This document shows, piece by piece, positions 16,631-24,733 of a stretch of 39,420 nt of DNA. Under the pieces are notes generated by a model. The model ran no database searches. It was not told the DNA's origin and saw only the letters and a program-made list of their open reading frames with translations. The DNA lies in NCBI GenBank assembly GCA_025454895.1, contig JALONO010000017.1:1-39420 (forward strand), read 5' to 3'. Both the position numbers and the translations under genes were made by a program. The stretch's first letter is position 1. Each line of letters opens with the position of its first letter. The DNA is from Bernardetiaceae bacterium (GTDB taxonomy: Bacteria > Bacteroidota > Bacteroidia > Cytophagales > Thermoflexibacteraceae).

Positions 16631-17587
16631 ATGAACAATGTATTGATATTTGTAGAAGCCGAGAACGGAGCCGCTAAAAAGAGTTCGCTGGAGGCGGTGG
16701 TGTACGGGGCCAAGCTAGCCGCCCAAACCGGGGGCCAGGCCGTGGCCGTGGCCACTGCTGACCTGGCCGCCGCCCACGCGCCCGAGGTGGGGCTTTACGG
16801 GGCCGACCGCGTGTTGCACGCAGCTAACGTAGCCCAGCCCCAGGCCGCCGAGATCGCCCAACTGGTGGCCCAGGCCGCCGAGCAGGTGCAAGCGGGCACG
16901 GTGGTGCTGGCCAAGTCCATCGCGGCCGACCTGGCCGCCGCCCAACTGGGCGTGAAGCTGGGGGCCGCTGTGGCTACCAACGTGGCCACCCTGCCCGACC
17001 TGGCCCAAGGCTTTGTCATAGGCCGGGCCGCCTACACGGGTAAGGCCCTCACCCAGGTAAACCTGGCCGGGCCGCGCCGGGTACTCAGCATTAAGAAGAA
17101 CGCGGTGGGCCTTAGCGAACTGCCCAAGGCCGGAGCTTTGGAGAGCTTCAGCCCCAGCCTCGCCGCAAACCCGATCCAGGTGAAAGAAGTGCAAAAGCAA
17201 ACGGGCGAGCTACTGCTCACCGAGGCCGATATTGTGGTCTCGGGCGGGCGCGGGTTGAAAGGCCCCGAGAACTGGGGCCTCATTACCAAGCTGGCCAAAA
17301 CCCTGCACGCGGCTACCGGTTGCTCCAAACCTGTGAGCGACATGGACTGGCGGCCCCACCACGAGCACGTGGGCCAAACCGGGATCAAAGTAAGCCCCAA
17401 TTTGTACGTAGCGGTAGGCATTTCCGGGGCCATTCAACACCTGGCCGGGGTTAGCTCGTCTAAAACCATTGTGGTGATTAATAAAGACCCCGAGGCTCCG
17501 TTTTTCAAAGCGGCCGACTACGGCGTTGTGGGCGATGCCTTTGAGGTGCTGCCCAAGCTCACCGAGGCTTTAGAAAAGGCGATGTAA
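16631..17587 (+). CDS. etfA: electron transfer flavoprotein alpha subunit
   Basis: Alpha subunit of ETF, carrying the FAD. The 318 residues have an N-terminal domain beginning MNNVLIFVEAENGAAKKSSLEAVVYGAKLA and a C-terminal FAD domain with ADIVVSGGRGLKGPENWGLI near 200, and the long FAD signature from GQTGIKVSPNLYVAVGISGAIQHLAG (near 253) through SKTIVVINKDPEAPFFKAADYGVVGD. All family hallmarks are intact and length is normal. The 165-bp AT-rich gap after etfB is unusually long for the pair, so a separate promoter is possible, but no exact consensus is seen. An intrinsic terminator follows at 17668. Confidence 0.96.
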   Translation: MNNVLIFVEAENGAAKKSSLEAVVYGAKLAAQTGGQAVAVATADLAAAHAPEVGLYGADRVLHAANVAQPQAAEIAQLVAQAAEQVQAGTVVLAKSIAADLAAAQLGVKLGAAVATNVATLPDLAQGFVIGRAAYTGKALTQVNLAGPRRVLSIKKNAVGLSELPKAGALESFSPSLAANPIQVKEVQKQTGELLLTEADIVVSGGRGLKGPENWGLITKLAKTLHAATGCSKPVSDMDWRPHHEHVGQTGIKVSPNLYVAVGISGAIQHLAGVSSSKTIVVINKDPEAPFFKAADYGVVGDAFEVLPKLTEALEKAM

Positions 17588-17667
17588 CTGTTTGATTAAG
17601 AAATAATTAAGCTAGGTTTCTTAAACTGAAATCCGCAAGGCATCAAACCCTAGCACGCAATCTTGAC

Positions 17668-17697
17668 CCGCTTGGCCTTGGCCGGGCGGTTTTTTTT
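17668..17697 (+). terminator. intrinsic terminator of etfA
   Basis: CCGCTTGGCC / GGCCGGGCGG form a GC-rich stem with two G-U pairs, directly followed by eight T residues. It lies 80 bp downstream of the etfA stop. Confidence 0.75.
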
Positions 17698-17810
17698 GCG
17701 GTAAGCCGAAGGGAATGTTACTTGACTAGGAAGTTGGCACGATCAAAAGCCCAAAATCAGCTTTGCGGCTTTGCGAGAAAATTTTTGAACGGATACTTGG
17801 GGAGAGCCAG

Positions 17811-17888
17811 GGTGGGATCGGAAAAGGCGGGTTTTGAACGAAAATACGAAGTTAAGACTCGTCAAAAATCTAGTGGGCAAGAGGTCTA
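17811..17888 (+). repeat. decayed R2 element fragment
   Basis: GCCAGGGTGGG at 17815 and the stretch to GCAAGAGGTCTA (17877-17888) align with the minus-strand reading of the intact R2 element at 33711-33916: same order of gccagggtggg, a gaacgaaaat-like segment, then the exact 12-bp terminal repeat. The other end is not recognisable. It directly abuts R1 copy B. Confidence 0.6.
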
Positions 17889-17970
17889 TTGCAGGTTCCT
17901 AATGCGGTAAATGACTGATAAACAAGTAGAAAAATCATTTAATCAAGCAACTATAAGGTCATTTAAGATT
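17889..17970 (+). repeat. R1 copy B (left end missing)
   Basis: Contains AATGACTGATAAACAAGTAG, AAATCATTTAATCAAGCAA and the right end TCATTTAAGATT. The left R1 end is replaced by the R2 fragment that ends at 17888. The right end overlaps the last codons and stop of meaB. Confidence 0.75.
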
Positions 17971-18963
17971 AGCAAATGCCCGCAGCAAAGCCTGGGCGGC
18001 CGAAGCCGCGTGCATTTGGCCTTGGGCCACGGCCTGCCGGTGCCCCGGCAACAGTTGTTGCACGGCGGGGTGCTGGTAAAACTGCTCCTCCAACCGTTGG
18101 CGGATCAGGTCGTGCATCCAGGCCAGGTTTTGGGTTTGCCGCTTGCGGGCCAGCCAGCCGTTGGCGGTGAGTTGTTGGCGGTGCTGTTGCACGGTTTCCC
18201 AAATTTGCGGCAGGCCCAGGCCCGTGGTGGCCGAGCAGGTGAGCACGGGCGGCTGCCAGCCCGTGGGCGCGGGCGGGAACAAATGCAGCGCGTTCTGGTA
18301 CTCCACCCGCGCTGTCTTAGCCTTGGCTTGGTTCTCGCCGTCGGCTTTGTTGATCGCCACCGCATCGGCCATTTCCATGATGCCCTTTTTGATCCCTTGC
18401 AGCTCGTCGCCTGCCCCGGCCAACATGAGCAGGAGGAAAAAATCCGTCATTTGGCTCACGGCCGTTTCTGATTGGCCTACGCCCACCGTCTCGACCACCA
18501 CCACATCGAACCCGGCGGCCTCGCACAGCAGCAGGGCCTCGCGGGTTTTGCGGCTCACCCCGCCCAGCGAGCTGCCCGCAGGCGAAGGCCGGATGTACAC
18601 CTCCGGGCGGTGGCTCAGCGTTTCCATCCGGGTTTTGTCGCCCAGGATGCTGCCGCCCGACACTTGGCTGGTGGGGTCCACGGCCAGCACGGCCAGGCGG
18701 TGCCCTTGGTTCACCACCAAATGCCCAAAAGCCTCGATAAACGTGCTTTTGCCCACGCCCGGCACGCCCGTGATGCCCAGACGGATGCTGCCGCCGGTGT
18801 GGGGCAACACCGCATCAATGACCTGGGCCGCCAGCGCCTGGTCAAAAGGTAACTGGCTTTCTACCAAGGTAATGGCCCGGCTTAATACGTAGCGGTCGCG
18901 GGCCAAGATACCCGCCACGTATTGCTCTGGCAATAGGCGGCCCGGCCGGCTGGGATTAGTCAT
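17959..18963 (-). CDS. meaB: MeaB/ArgK-type GTPase (methylmalonyl-CoA mutase chaperone)
   Basis: G3E-family GTPase of 334 residues that guards and reactivates adenosylcobalamin-dependent methylmalonyl-CoA mutase. Walker A is GITGVPGVGKSTF near 63; LAVLAVDPTSQVSGGSILGDKTRM near 89-112 is the family switch region; DVVVVETVGVGQSE near 153 holds the G3 element; INKAD near 203 is the specificity motif. The C-terminal dimerisation helices (LIRQRLEEQFYQHPAVQQLL) are present. The mutase genes are not in this window. The final residues NLK and the TGA stop are encoded by the right terminal repeat of R1 copy B, so the natural C-terminus may have been altered slightly. A TACTTTTG box lies 20 bp before the start. 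Confidence 0.95.
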   Translation of the reverse strand: MTNPSRPGRLLPEQYVAGILARDRYVLSRAITLVESQLPFDQALAAQVIDAVLPHTGGSIRLGITGVPGVGKSTFIEAFGHLVVNQGHRLAVLAVDPTSQVSGGSILGDKTRMETLSHRPEVYIRPSPAGSSLGGVSRKTREALLLCEAAGFDVVVVETVGVGQSETAVSQMTDFFLLLMLAGAGDELQGIKKGIMEMADAVAINKADGENQAKAKTARVEYQNALHLFPPAPTGWQPPVLTCSATTGLGLPQIWETVQQHRQQLTANGWLARKRQTQNLAWMHDLIRQRLEEQFYQHPAVQQLLPGHRQAVAQGQMHAASAAQALLRAFANLK

Positions 18964-18983
18964 GGTGGGTAACTTTTTGGGGC

Positions 18984-18991
18984 CAAAAGTA
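18984..18991 (-). promoter_or_regulatory. putative -7 element before meaB
   Basis: TACTTTTG on the minus strand matches TAnnTTTG and lies 20 nt before the ATG. The upstream TTG element is not exact (TTTAC at about the right place). Confidence 0.45.
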
Positions 18992-19097
18992 GTACGCCTG
19001 CTTAGATGTAAAGGTGATAAAAAGCAGGTTTAAGGGAATGGAAGATCGACGGTTGATAGCGTTACAAGATGTTGGTTCGTGTATTTGCGCTGAAGTA

Positions 19098-19199
19098 ATA
19101 CCAAAATCAAGTAGCGACTGCGCATTACACGTGCTGTAAATAATTGACAACCAAATAGAACAATCATTTGATCATACAATCATTAAGTCATTTTAGTAT
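19098..19199 (+). repeat. R1 copy C (full length, 102 bp)
   Basis: Complete reference copy. Left end ATACCAAAATCA, right end TCATTTTAGTAT; the reverse complement of the right end (ATACTAAAATGA) matches the left end at 10 of 12 positions. The middle holds GTGCTGTAAATAATTGA and AACAATCATTTGATCAT. Both ends carry TA just outside the CCAAAATCA/TCATTTTAG core, suggesting TA target duplication. Confidence 0.85.
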
Positions 19200-19291
19200 A
19201 ACTCGATGATTGCGTATGCAAATGATCTTTGTGATTGATTATCAGCTATTTTACGTAATTTATATAGGTGGTCTTTATTTGATTTTGGTAT
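19200..19291 (-). repeat. R1 copy C2 (diverged, tail-to-tail with copy C)
   Basis: Read on the minus strand from 19291 it begins ATACCAAAATCAAATAA and contains GCTGATAATCAATC and ATACGCAATCAT. Its right end meets copy C's right end, giving a tail-to-tail pair. Divergence is high, yet its R1 reading phase has no stop (IPKSNKDHLYKLRKIADNQ...). Confidence 0.7.
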
Positions 19292-19483
19292 TACTTCCTG
19301 GGCACCACCGCCTGCCACGCCCGGCGATGGGAGGGCGGTGAGATACGAACCGGTGCGCGGGCGGGCGGGGGCACGGGAACTTGCGTGTACCCCGGACAGC
19401 ACCGTACCGTCGTTGGCCATGAAAACGCTCGGCTTCCGGCGCAGAACAGGAAATTATGATAGTGATAAAGCATTGATTTTCAA
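19292..19483. other. GC-rich spacer between R1 copy C2 and mnmE
   Basis: About 190 bp, markedly GC-rich between an AT-rich repeat pair and the mnmE stop. Open frames cross it on the minus strand, but their translations are Arg/Pro/Ala/Ser-rich and unlike real protein. I see no gene, tRNA or terminator for mnmE. Confidence 0.4.
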
Positions 19484-20893
19484 TTACTTTCCGATACAAA
19501 ATCTACTAAAGATGTGCCCCAGCAAGTCGTCTGAGGATACCTGCCCTGTGATGGTGCCCAGGTGGTAGAGGGCCTGGCGGATGTCCATCGCGAGGAAATC
19601 GCCGGTGAGGCGGGTGTCCAGCCCGTGGCGTACGCGGGCCAGGGCTTCGGCGGTGTTTTGCAGGGCCTCGTAGTGCCGCAAGTTGGTTACCACCGGATCG
19701 CCGGGGGCAAGGTTTTGGGTTTGCACGGCGGCCAGCAGCCGTTGCTTGAGGGCCTCGATACCTTGGCTAGTTTGGGCGGCTATTTGCAACCACGGGCCTT
19801 GGGCCAGTTCGTTCAGGGATGTTTGCCACTCGGGGGCTAGTTGGCGGCCCGGCAGCCGGTCTAGCTTGTTGCCCACCAGCAGCCAGGGCGTGCCGCGCTG
19901 GGTCAGTTGGGCGGTTTCATGGCGGAGGTCTTCCAGGTCAATGTCTTGCAAATCAAATAGATAAATCACCAAGCTGGCTTCTTCCATTTTGGCCCGGGTG
20001 CGGGCCACTCCCATCGCCTCGATCTGGTCTTGGGCATGGCGCAGGCCCGCCGTATCGATAAACCGGAACACCAGCCCGTCGATCACGAGTTGGTCCTCAA
20101 TAAAGTCGCGGGTGGTGCCGGGGATGTCGCTCACGATGGCTTTTTCCTCGTTGAGCAGGGCGTTGAGCAGGGTGGACTTGCCCGCGTTGGGCTTGCCCGC
20201 GATTACCACCGGCACCCCGTTTTTAATGGCGTTGCCTAGGCTAAACGATTGCACCAGGGGGTTCACCACGGCTTGTAGCTCGTTCACCAGTTGGCGCAGG
20301 GCGGCTCGGTCGGCAAATTCCACGTCTTCCTCCCCAAAATCCAGTTCCAGTTCCACCATCGCCGCGAAATGAACCAGTTGCTCGCGCAGTTGGCCGATTT
20401 GCTTGGAAAAACCGCCGCGCAACTGCCGGAACGCGGCCTGGTGGGCGGCTTGGCTGTCGGCCGCGATTAGGTCGGCCACGGCTTCGGCCTGGGCCAGGTC
20501 CATGGCCCCGTGCAAAAATGCCCGCTGGGTAAACTCGCCGGGCTGGGCCAAACGCGCGCCACGTTGCACAAAAAGTTGGAGCACCTGCCGCACAATATAC
20601 GGCGAACCGTGGCAGGTAATTTCCGCCACGTCTTCCTTCGTGAAAGAGCGCGGGGCGCGGTACAAGCTCACCACTACTTCATCAAGTAACTGATTATCAG
20701 TCTGTAATGTACCAAAGTGGAGGGTGTGGCTGGGCTGTTGGTCCAGCGGTTTGGCCCGGCGGCCCGGCGGCACGAACACTTGGCTGACCAAGGCAATGGC
20801 CTGGGGGCCGCTGAGGCGGAGCAGGGCGAGGGCGCCCACGCCTGGCGGGGTGGCCAGGGCTATAATCGTATCGGAGGGGGAGGGGAGCGACAT
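19484..20893 (-). CDS. mnmE: tRNA modification GTPase MnmE
   Basis: With MnmG it installs the carboxymethylaminomethyl (or related) group on U34 of certain tRNAs. The 469 residues begin with the folate-binding domain (DTIIALATPPGVGALALLRLSG) and FTKEDVAEITCHGSPYIVRQVL, then RAFLHGAMDLAQAEAVADLI. The embedded G domain has GKPNAGKSTLLNALL near 231, SDIPGTTRDFIED, DTAGLR near 279 and NKLD near 342. The C-terminal catalytic motif FCIGK is intact at the very end (SSDDLLGHIFSRFCIGK). Length and order are normal. It is divergent from the serine hydrolase gene. Confidence 0.97.
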   Translation of the reverse strand: MSLPSPSDTIIALATPPGVGALALLRLSGPQAIALVSQVFVPPGRRAKPLDQQPSHTLHFGTLQTDNQLLDEVVVSLYRAPRSFTKEDVAEITCHGSPYIVRQVLQLFVQRGARLAQPGEFTQRAFLHGAMDLAQAEAVADLIAADSQAAHQAAFRQLRGGFSKQIGQLREQLVHFAAMVELELDFGEEDVEFADRAALRQLVNELQAVVNPLVQSFSLGNAIKNGVPVVIAGKPNAGKSTLLNALLNEEKAIVSDIPGTTRDFIEDQLVIDGLVFRFIDTAGLRHAQDQIEAMGVARTRAKMEEASLVIYLFDLQDIDLEDLRHETAQLTQRGTPWLLVGNKLDRLPGRQLAPEWQTSLNELAQGPWLQIAAQTSQGIEALKQRLLAAVQTQNLAPGDPVVTNLRHYEALQNTAEALARVRHGLDTRLTGDFLAMDIRQALYHLGTITGQVSSDDLLGHIFSRFCIGK

Positions 20894-21072
20894 CCGCGAT
20901 GGGTTTGGGCCGTAAAATTAACCACTGCCGCTGGGTAGCCGCTCGGTTTTTTGCCATTCCCCGTTCGAAATGGGTCAGGGCAAGGTGGCGCAAGGCCCCG
21001 AACCCACCCGTAGGCTTGAGACCCCGGCAGCGGTTGCGGGCGGCCGGGTGCCACAAGCTCGGAAAAGCCAAG

Positions 21073-21080
21073 TATTTTTG
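21073..21080 (+). promoter_or_regulatory. putative -7 element before the serine hydrolase
   Basis: TATTTTTG matches TAnnTTTG, 34 nt before the ATG at 21115. No TTG lies at the expected distance upstream. Confidence 0.45.
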
Positions 21081-21114
21081 GCCGCGCAGATGCTTCCCCC
21101 CCCCGTAACCAATC

Positions 21115-22383
21115 ATGAAACAATCTTTACTTTTTGCGGGCCTTTTTTGGGCTACCGCCGTGGCCGGGCAAACGCCGGCTCCTAACCTGGTAGAACAGTT
21201 GATGCAGGCCCAGCCCGCCCAGTTTGGGGCCATTTTGGCCAACCCGGCCAAGTACGAAGTACAGGTGCTCTACACCCAAATTGACCGGGACGCGCGCAAC
21301 CGCCCGCAGTTCACTAGCCATGCCTACCGGGTAGATGCCAAGCAGTACTATTATCCGGCCAGCACGGTGAAACTGCCGGGGGCTATTTTGGCCTTGGAAA
21401 AAATCAACGAACTGAAAATAAAGGGGTTAACCAAGTATAGCCCGCTCCAAATCGACAGCGCGGCGGTGGGGCAAATGGCCGTAACCCGTGATACTACCGC
21501 CGAAGACGGGCAGCCTTCGCTAGCGCATTACATCAAAAAAATATTATTGGTGAGCGATAACGATGCCTACAACCGCTGCTACGAATTTTTGGGCCAGCAA
21601 GCCCTCAACGAGCGGCTTTACGCCAAAGGTTTCCGCGATTTGCGGCTCGTCCATCGGCTGTCGGTGGGCGACAACGAGGCCACGGCCAAGGTTACCAACC
21701 CCTTTACGTTTTATGCCCCCGGCACCCAGCGGGTGGTGTACCAACAGCCCTTGCTAACCAACCAGCGGCCGTTTCCCCATCGGCTCGACTCGGCCAGCCT
21801 CCGGCGCGGGGTTGGCTACCTCAGTTTCCGCAATAGTTCCGAGGGTGAACTGGTGAACCAACCTATGGACTTTAACAAAAGTAACTACATTTCCATTGCC
21901 AACTTACAAGGCATTTTAAAGACTTTGTTGTTTCCTGAAGCGGTGCCGAAAGCGCAGCGGTTCAGCCTCACCCCTGACGATTATCAGTTTATGTACCGTT
22001 ATATGTCGATGTACCCCGGCGAGAGCCGCTATCCTGCCTACCAAGATACCTGCTGTAATTATGACGGCTACTGCAAGTTTTTGCTTTACGGCGACACCAA
22101 GGAACCAATCCCCAAAAACATTCGGATTTTCAACAAGGTGGGCAATGCCTATGGCTACTTAATTGACAATGCGTATGTCGTAGATTTTGACCGGGGCATT
22201 GAGTTCCTGCTCACAGCGGTGATCTACGTAAATGAGGACGGAATTTTTAACGATAATCAATACGAATACGATGAAATTGGGTATCCGTTTCTGGCCAATT
22301 TGGGCCGGGCCGTGTACGCCTATGAGCTTACCCGCCCGCGGGCGCGCCGCCCCGATTTACGAAAGTTCAAGTTGAATTATTAG
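21115..22383 (+). CDS. exported serine hydrolase of the class A beta-lactamase fold
   Basis: A 422-residue periplasmic protein with a signal peptide (MKQSLLFAGLFWATAVAGQ). The active-site elements of the class A beta-lactamase/PBP fold are present: SxxK as STVK (Ser83, Lys86) in YYPASTVKLPGAI, SDN at 147-149 (LLVSDNDAYNR), and a KTG-like KVG in FNKVGNAYGYLIDNAYVVDF near 340. Wide spacing between SDN and KVG, with long extra segments, and Val in place of Thr in KTG suggest a hydrolase or peptidase other than a true beta-lactamase. The natural substrate is unknown. It is divergent from mnmE and convergent with the acetyltransferase, with R1 copy D between. Confidence 0.8.
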   Translation: MKQSLLFAGLFWATAVAGQTPAPNLVEQLMQAQPAQFGAILANPAKYEVQVLYTQIDRDARNRPQFTSHAYRVDAKQYYYPASTVKLPGAILALEKINELKIKGLTKYSPLQIDSAAVGQMAVTRDTTAEDGQPSLAHYIKKILLVSDNDAYNRCYEFLGQQALNERLYAKGFRDLRLVHRLSVGDNEATAKVTNPFTFYAPGTQRVVYQQPLLTNQRPFPHRLDSASLRRGVGYLSFRNSSEGELVNQPMDFNKSNYISIANLQGILKTLLFPEAVPKAQRFSLTPDDYQFMYRYMSMYPGESRYPAYQDTCCNYDGYCKFLLYGDTKEPIPKNIRIFNKVGNAYGYLIDNAYVVDFDRGIEFLLTAVIYVNEDGIFNDNQYEYDEIGYPFLANLGRAVYAYELTRPRARRPDLRKFKLNY

Positions 22384-22449
22384 GTATTATTTCCTGGCGG
22401 CTAAACAATCGCCGTATAACGCTTTATTGGCTTGATAATAAACTCATTA

Positions 22450-22551
22450 ATACTAAAATGACTAAATGATTGCATGACTAAATGATTGTTCCATTTGATT
22501 GTTAATCACTTACAAGGTAAGAAATGCGCAATCTCCATTTGATTTTGGTAC
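22450..22551 (-). repeat. R1 copy D (full length, 102 bp)
   Basis: Read on the minus strand from 22551: TACCAAAATCAAATGG, then TGCGCATTTCTTACCTTGTAAG, AACAATCATTTAGTCATG, and ends TCATTTTAGTAT at 22450. Same length as copy C. It sits between two convergent genes. Confidence 0.85.
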
Positions 22552-22605
22552 AATTTTTTATTAAGATCGATGTCAACCCAAAGTAAGGTGGTAGGTCTTC
22601 GTTCA

Positions 22606-22624
22606 TTGATTGATCGTCAATCAA
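22606..22624. terminator. perfect short hairpin between convergent genes
   Basis: TTGATTGA-TCG-TCAATCAA is a perfect 8-bp palindrome 31 bp past the acetyltransferase stop on the minus strand. No U-run follows on either strand, so a terminator role is only possible. Confidence 0.35.
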
Positions 22625-22654
22625 GCCAGAAAACCAGGTAATTGGGCAATCATG

Positions 22655-23275
22655 CTAAAACAATTTGCTTACGTCGTTACCCGTCAAATCCTGTACGTGG
22701 GCCGTGATTTTTTCAATCTCCCAATCCCACCATTTAAGGGCTAAAAGGCGTTGGATTTCGGCTTCGGAAAACCGCTTTTTGATTTCGGTGGCTGGGTTGC
22801 CGCCCACCACCGAGTAGGGGGCCACATCTTTCACCACGGTGGCATTAGTGGTAATAATGGCTCCATCGCCGATGGTGATGCCCGCCATAAGGGTGGCGTT
22901 GTAACCGATCCACACATCGTTGCCGATCACCAAGTCGCCTTTGTGGGGGTATGTTTTGCCGTCCATGGCGTTTTCCCAACCGTGGCCGAAAATGGCGAAC
23001 GGATAGGCGGACAAAGCGTTGCTCAAATGGTTGGCCCCATTCATGATAAATTTGACATCGGAAGCGATCATGCAAAACTTGCCGATGATCAGTTTGTCCC
23101 CCACAAAGTCGAAGAGGTATTTGACGTTTTTTTCAAAGTTCTCGACCTGCTCAAAATCATCGTAATAGGTGTAGTCGCCTACTATGATGTTGGGGTTTTT
23201 GACGATGTTCTTTAGAAAACAAAGGCGGTTGTAATACGCCAACGGGAAAGCCTGGGTTTTGTCGGGGCCGGTCAT
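22655..23275 (-). CDS. Vat/CatB-like xenobiotic O-acetyltransferase
   Basis: Left-handed beta-helix acetyltransferase of 206 residues, close in layout to streptogramin A acetyltransferases (Vat) and CatB-type chloramphenicol acetyltransferases. Matches in order: VGDYTYYDD near 32, KLIIGKFCMIASDVKFIMNGANH (catalytic His83) with a hexapeptide pattern, YPFAIFGHGWE, GDLVIGNDVWIGYNATLMAGITIGDGAIITTNATVVKDVAPYSVVGGNPATEIKKRF, and a C-terminal LKWWDW. All expected catalytic and acetyl-CoA contact regions are there. Whether it acts on an antibiotic is not known from sequence; many chromosomal homologues have no proven resistance role. It is flanked by R1 copy D downstream and the PKD lipoprotein gene upstream. 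Confidence 0.88.
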   Translation of the reverse strand: MTGPDKTQAFPLAYYNRLCFLKNIVKNPNIIVGDYTYYDDFEQVENFEKNVKYLFDFVGDKLIIGKFCMIASDVKFIMNGANHLSNALSAYPFAIFGHGWENAMDGKTYPHKGDLVIGNDVWIGYNATLMAGITIGDGAIITTNATVVKDVAPYSVVGGNPATEIKKRFSEAEIQRLLALKWWDWEIEKITAHVQDLTGNDVSKLF

Positions 23276-23453
23276 GGGGAGGTGGGTAAAAACAGGAAAG
23301 TTTGCCTAGAAAACCCCCATTGCGCCGTTTGGGTTCAAGCCTCACATTGAAAAATGACGGAAGGCCGAATCGGCCCCGGCCCCGGAGGAAGGTAGTAACG
23401 GTCAAGCCAAGGGTTTTTAGAGCCGGTTCGGCGGAAAAAGACAACGGCCGAGA

Positions 23454-24305
23454 CTACCCTTCGCTGGGGGGCGGGGTGAGGCCCCGGGGCGGCCCTACGG
23501 TTACCTGCCGGGTAAAGGCCGCCGTGTTGCCAAACTCGTCGCTCACGGTGAGGGTGATGCTGAACGTGCCCGCCCGAGGGAATACGTAGCTGGCGTTTTG
23601 GGTGGTGGCGTTGAAGCCCGCCGGGTCCGACGACCATTGGAAGCCCCGCACCGGCCCGGTGCTCTGGCTGGTGAACGAAATAGGTTCGCCCGCGCGCGGG
23701 TCTTGGGTGGCCACGGTGAAGTTGGCCGCTACGTTGGTGGCCGCTATTACCACCGGTTTGGTAACCGTGCGGCTGCCGCCCGGCCCGGTAGCTTGCAGGC
23801 TTACTTGGTAGGTACCCGCCGCCGGGAAGGCAAACGTAGGGTTGGCCGCCGTGGAGGTAAGCCCCGCAGGCTGCGAACTCCATTGTAGCGAAGTGGCATT
23901 TTGCACCGTGGAGGTAAAGGTTACCGTTTGCCGCGACACCGGGGCGGCGGGCGCGAACGTAAAATCTACCACCGGGCGTGGTTCGCCCACCGTGATATTG
24001 CGCGAAGCCGTAACGCTGCCGCCGTCACCCGTGGCCGTGAGCGTAACCTGGTAGGTGCCCGGCTGGGTAAAAGTATGAGTGGGGTTACGCTCGGTGGAGC
24101 TAAACCCGGCCGGGTTAGAGGCCCACTGCACCGTGTTCACGTTCTCCACATTGGCCGTGAAGGTGATCGGCTCTTGGGCGCGCGGATCGTCGGGGGTGAA
24201 GGTGAAACTGGCCGTGGGGGCCGGGGCTGGGTCGGGGCCACAGGCCGCCAACCAACTTGTAGCCAACAATAACAATCCAAATCGGCGCAAAGCAAAACCG
24301 GTCAT
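23454..24305 (-). CDS. PKD-repeat lipoprotein
   Basis: A 283-residue lipoprotein. The start at 24305 gives MTGFALRRFGLLLLATSWLAAC with a lipobox (LAAC, Cys22), after which the sequence becomes Pro/Ala/Thr-rich. Three PKD-like repeats of about 85 residues follow, each with the order F(T/A)x..DPRAxEPI.FT, VQW.S.PAGF or QWSSQPAGL, a central NPT-type turn and a F..AGTYQVTLTATG-type closing strand, near 30-110, 115-195 and 200-275. Such proteins are surface-exposed in Bacteroidota and may bind polysaccharide or mediate adhesion. No enzyme domain or secretion-system C-terminal signal is seen. A TAACTTTG box lies about 75 bp upstream. Confidence 0.85.
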   Translation of the reverse strand: MTGFALRRFGLLLLATSWLAACGPDPAPAPTASFTFTPDDPRAQEPITFTANVENVNTVQWASNPAGFSSTERNPTHTFTQPGTYQVTLTATGDGGSVTASRNITVGEPRPVVDFTFAPAAPVSRQTVTFTSTVQNATSLQWSSQPAGLTSTAANPTFAFPAAGTYQVSLQATGPGGSRTVTKPVVIAATNVAANFTVATQDPRAGEPISFTSQSTGPVRGFQWSSDPAGFNATTQNASYVFPRAGTFSITLTVSDEFGNTAAFTRQVTVGPPRGLTPPPSEG

Positions 24306-24377
24306 GAGCGCGGTAGAGGAGCTTGGTAATACTCGGTTGAAGTGAAGTAGATAATAGCGTATCGGATTTTTGGCCAA

Positions 24378-24385
24378 CAAAGTTA
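24378..24385 (-). promoter_or_regulatory. putative -7 element before the PKD lipoprotein
   Basis: TAACTTTG on the minus strand matches TAnnTTTG, about 72 nt before the start. No exact TTG is seen at the usual spacing. Confidence 0.4.
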
Positions 24386-24500
24386 ATATTTTTTGCCAGG
24401 CTCCCATACTTTTATTATAACAACGCTGGACCGCCGCGAAAGTTATATACCGGGGTATGGCCTGGCCCCAACCCAGGGTTAGGCTAAGTTAGCTGGGTGC

Positions 24501-24508
24501 TAGCTTTG
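24501..24508 (+). promoter_or_regulatory. possible -7 element before the TPR gene
   Basis: TAGCTTTG matches TAnnTTTG but lies 225 nt before the TPR gene's ATG and lacks an upstream TTG. The rest of the divergent 24306-24733 spacer shows no gene or repeat. Confidence 0.3.
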
Positions 24509-24733
24509 TTAACGAAGCACTTTTTGCCCCGGCAAATAACGCACTCACCGATAAAAAAAGCCCATTGCCCGCCAAAAGCTCCTTCAATTTGGCCCTACGG
24601 CCCTTGGTCGCTTTTTTTGGTATCAAGTTTGAAAATCTTACTCACGAACCTATGCTCGTTAAAGCAAATGGCTGGGGCCGTTTACCCTGGTTTTATGCAG
24701 AGCTTTTTACCTCAACTAACCCCTGTTAATTGT

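Noticed and set aside
17911-18471. 186-codon open frame on the plus strand across the end of meaB
   Set aside because: It starts inside R1 copy B and runs antisense to meaB; its translation is Leu/Gly/Arg-rich shadow sequence.
19193-19420. 75-codon frame ending in the R1 C2 peptide
   Set aside because: The part outside the repeat is low-complexity Arg/Pro/Ala/Ser and has no protein character; treated as repeat plus spacer.
21115-22383. A true class A beta-lactamase
   Set aside because: Serine, lysine and SDN motifs fit, but the length, motif spacing and KVG in place of KTG argue for a different hydrolase.
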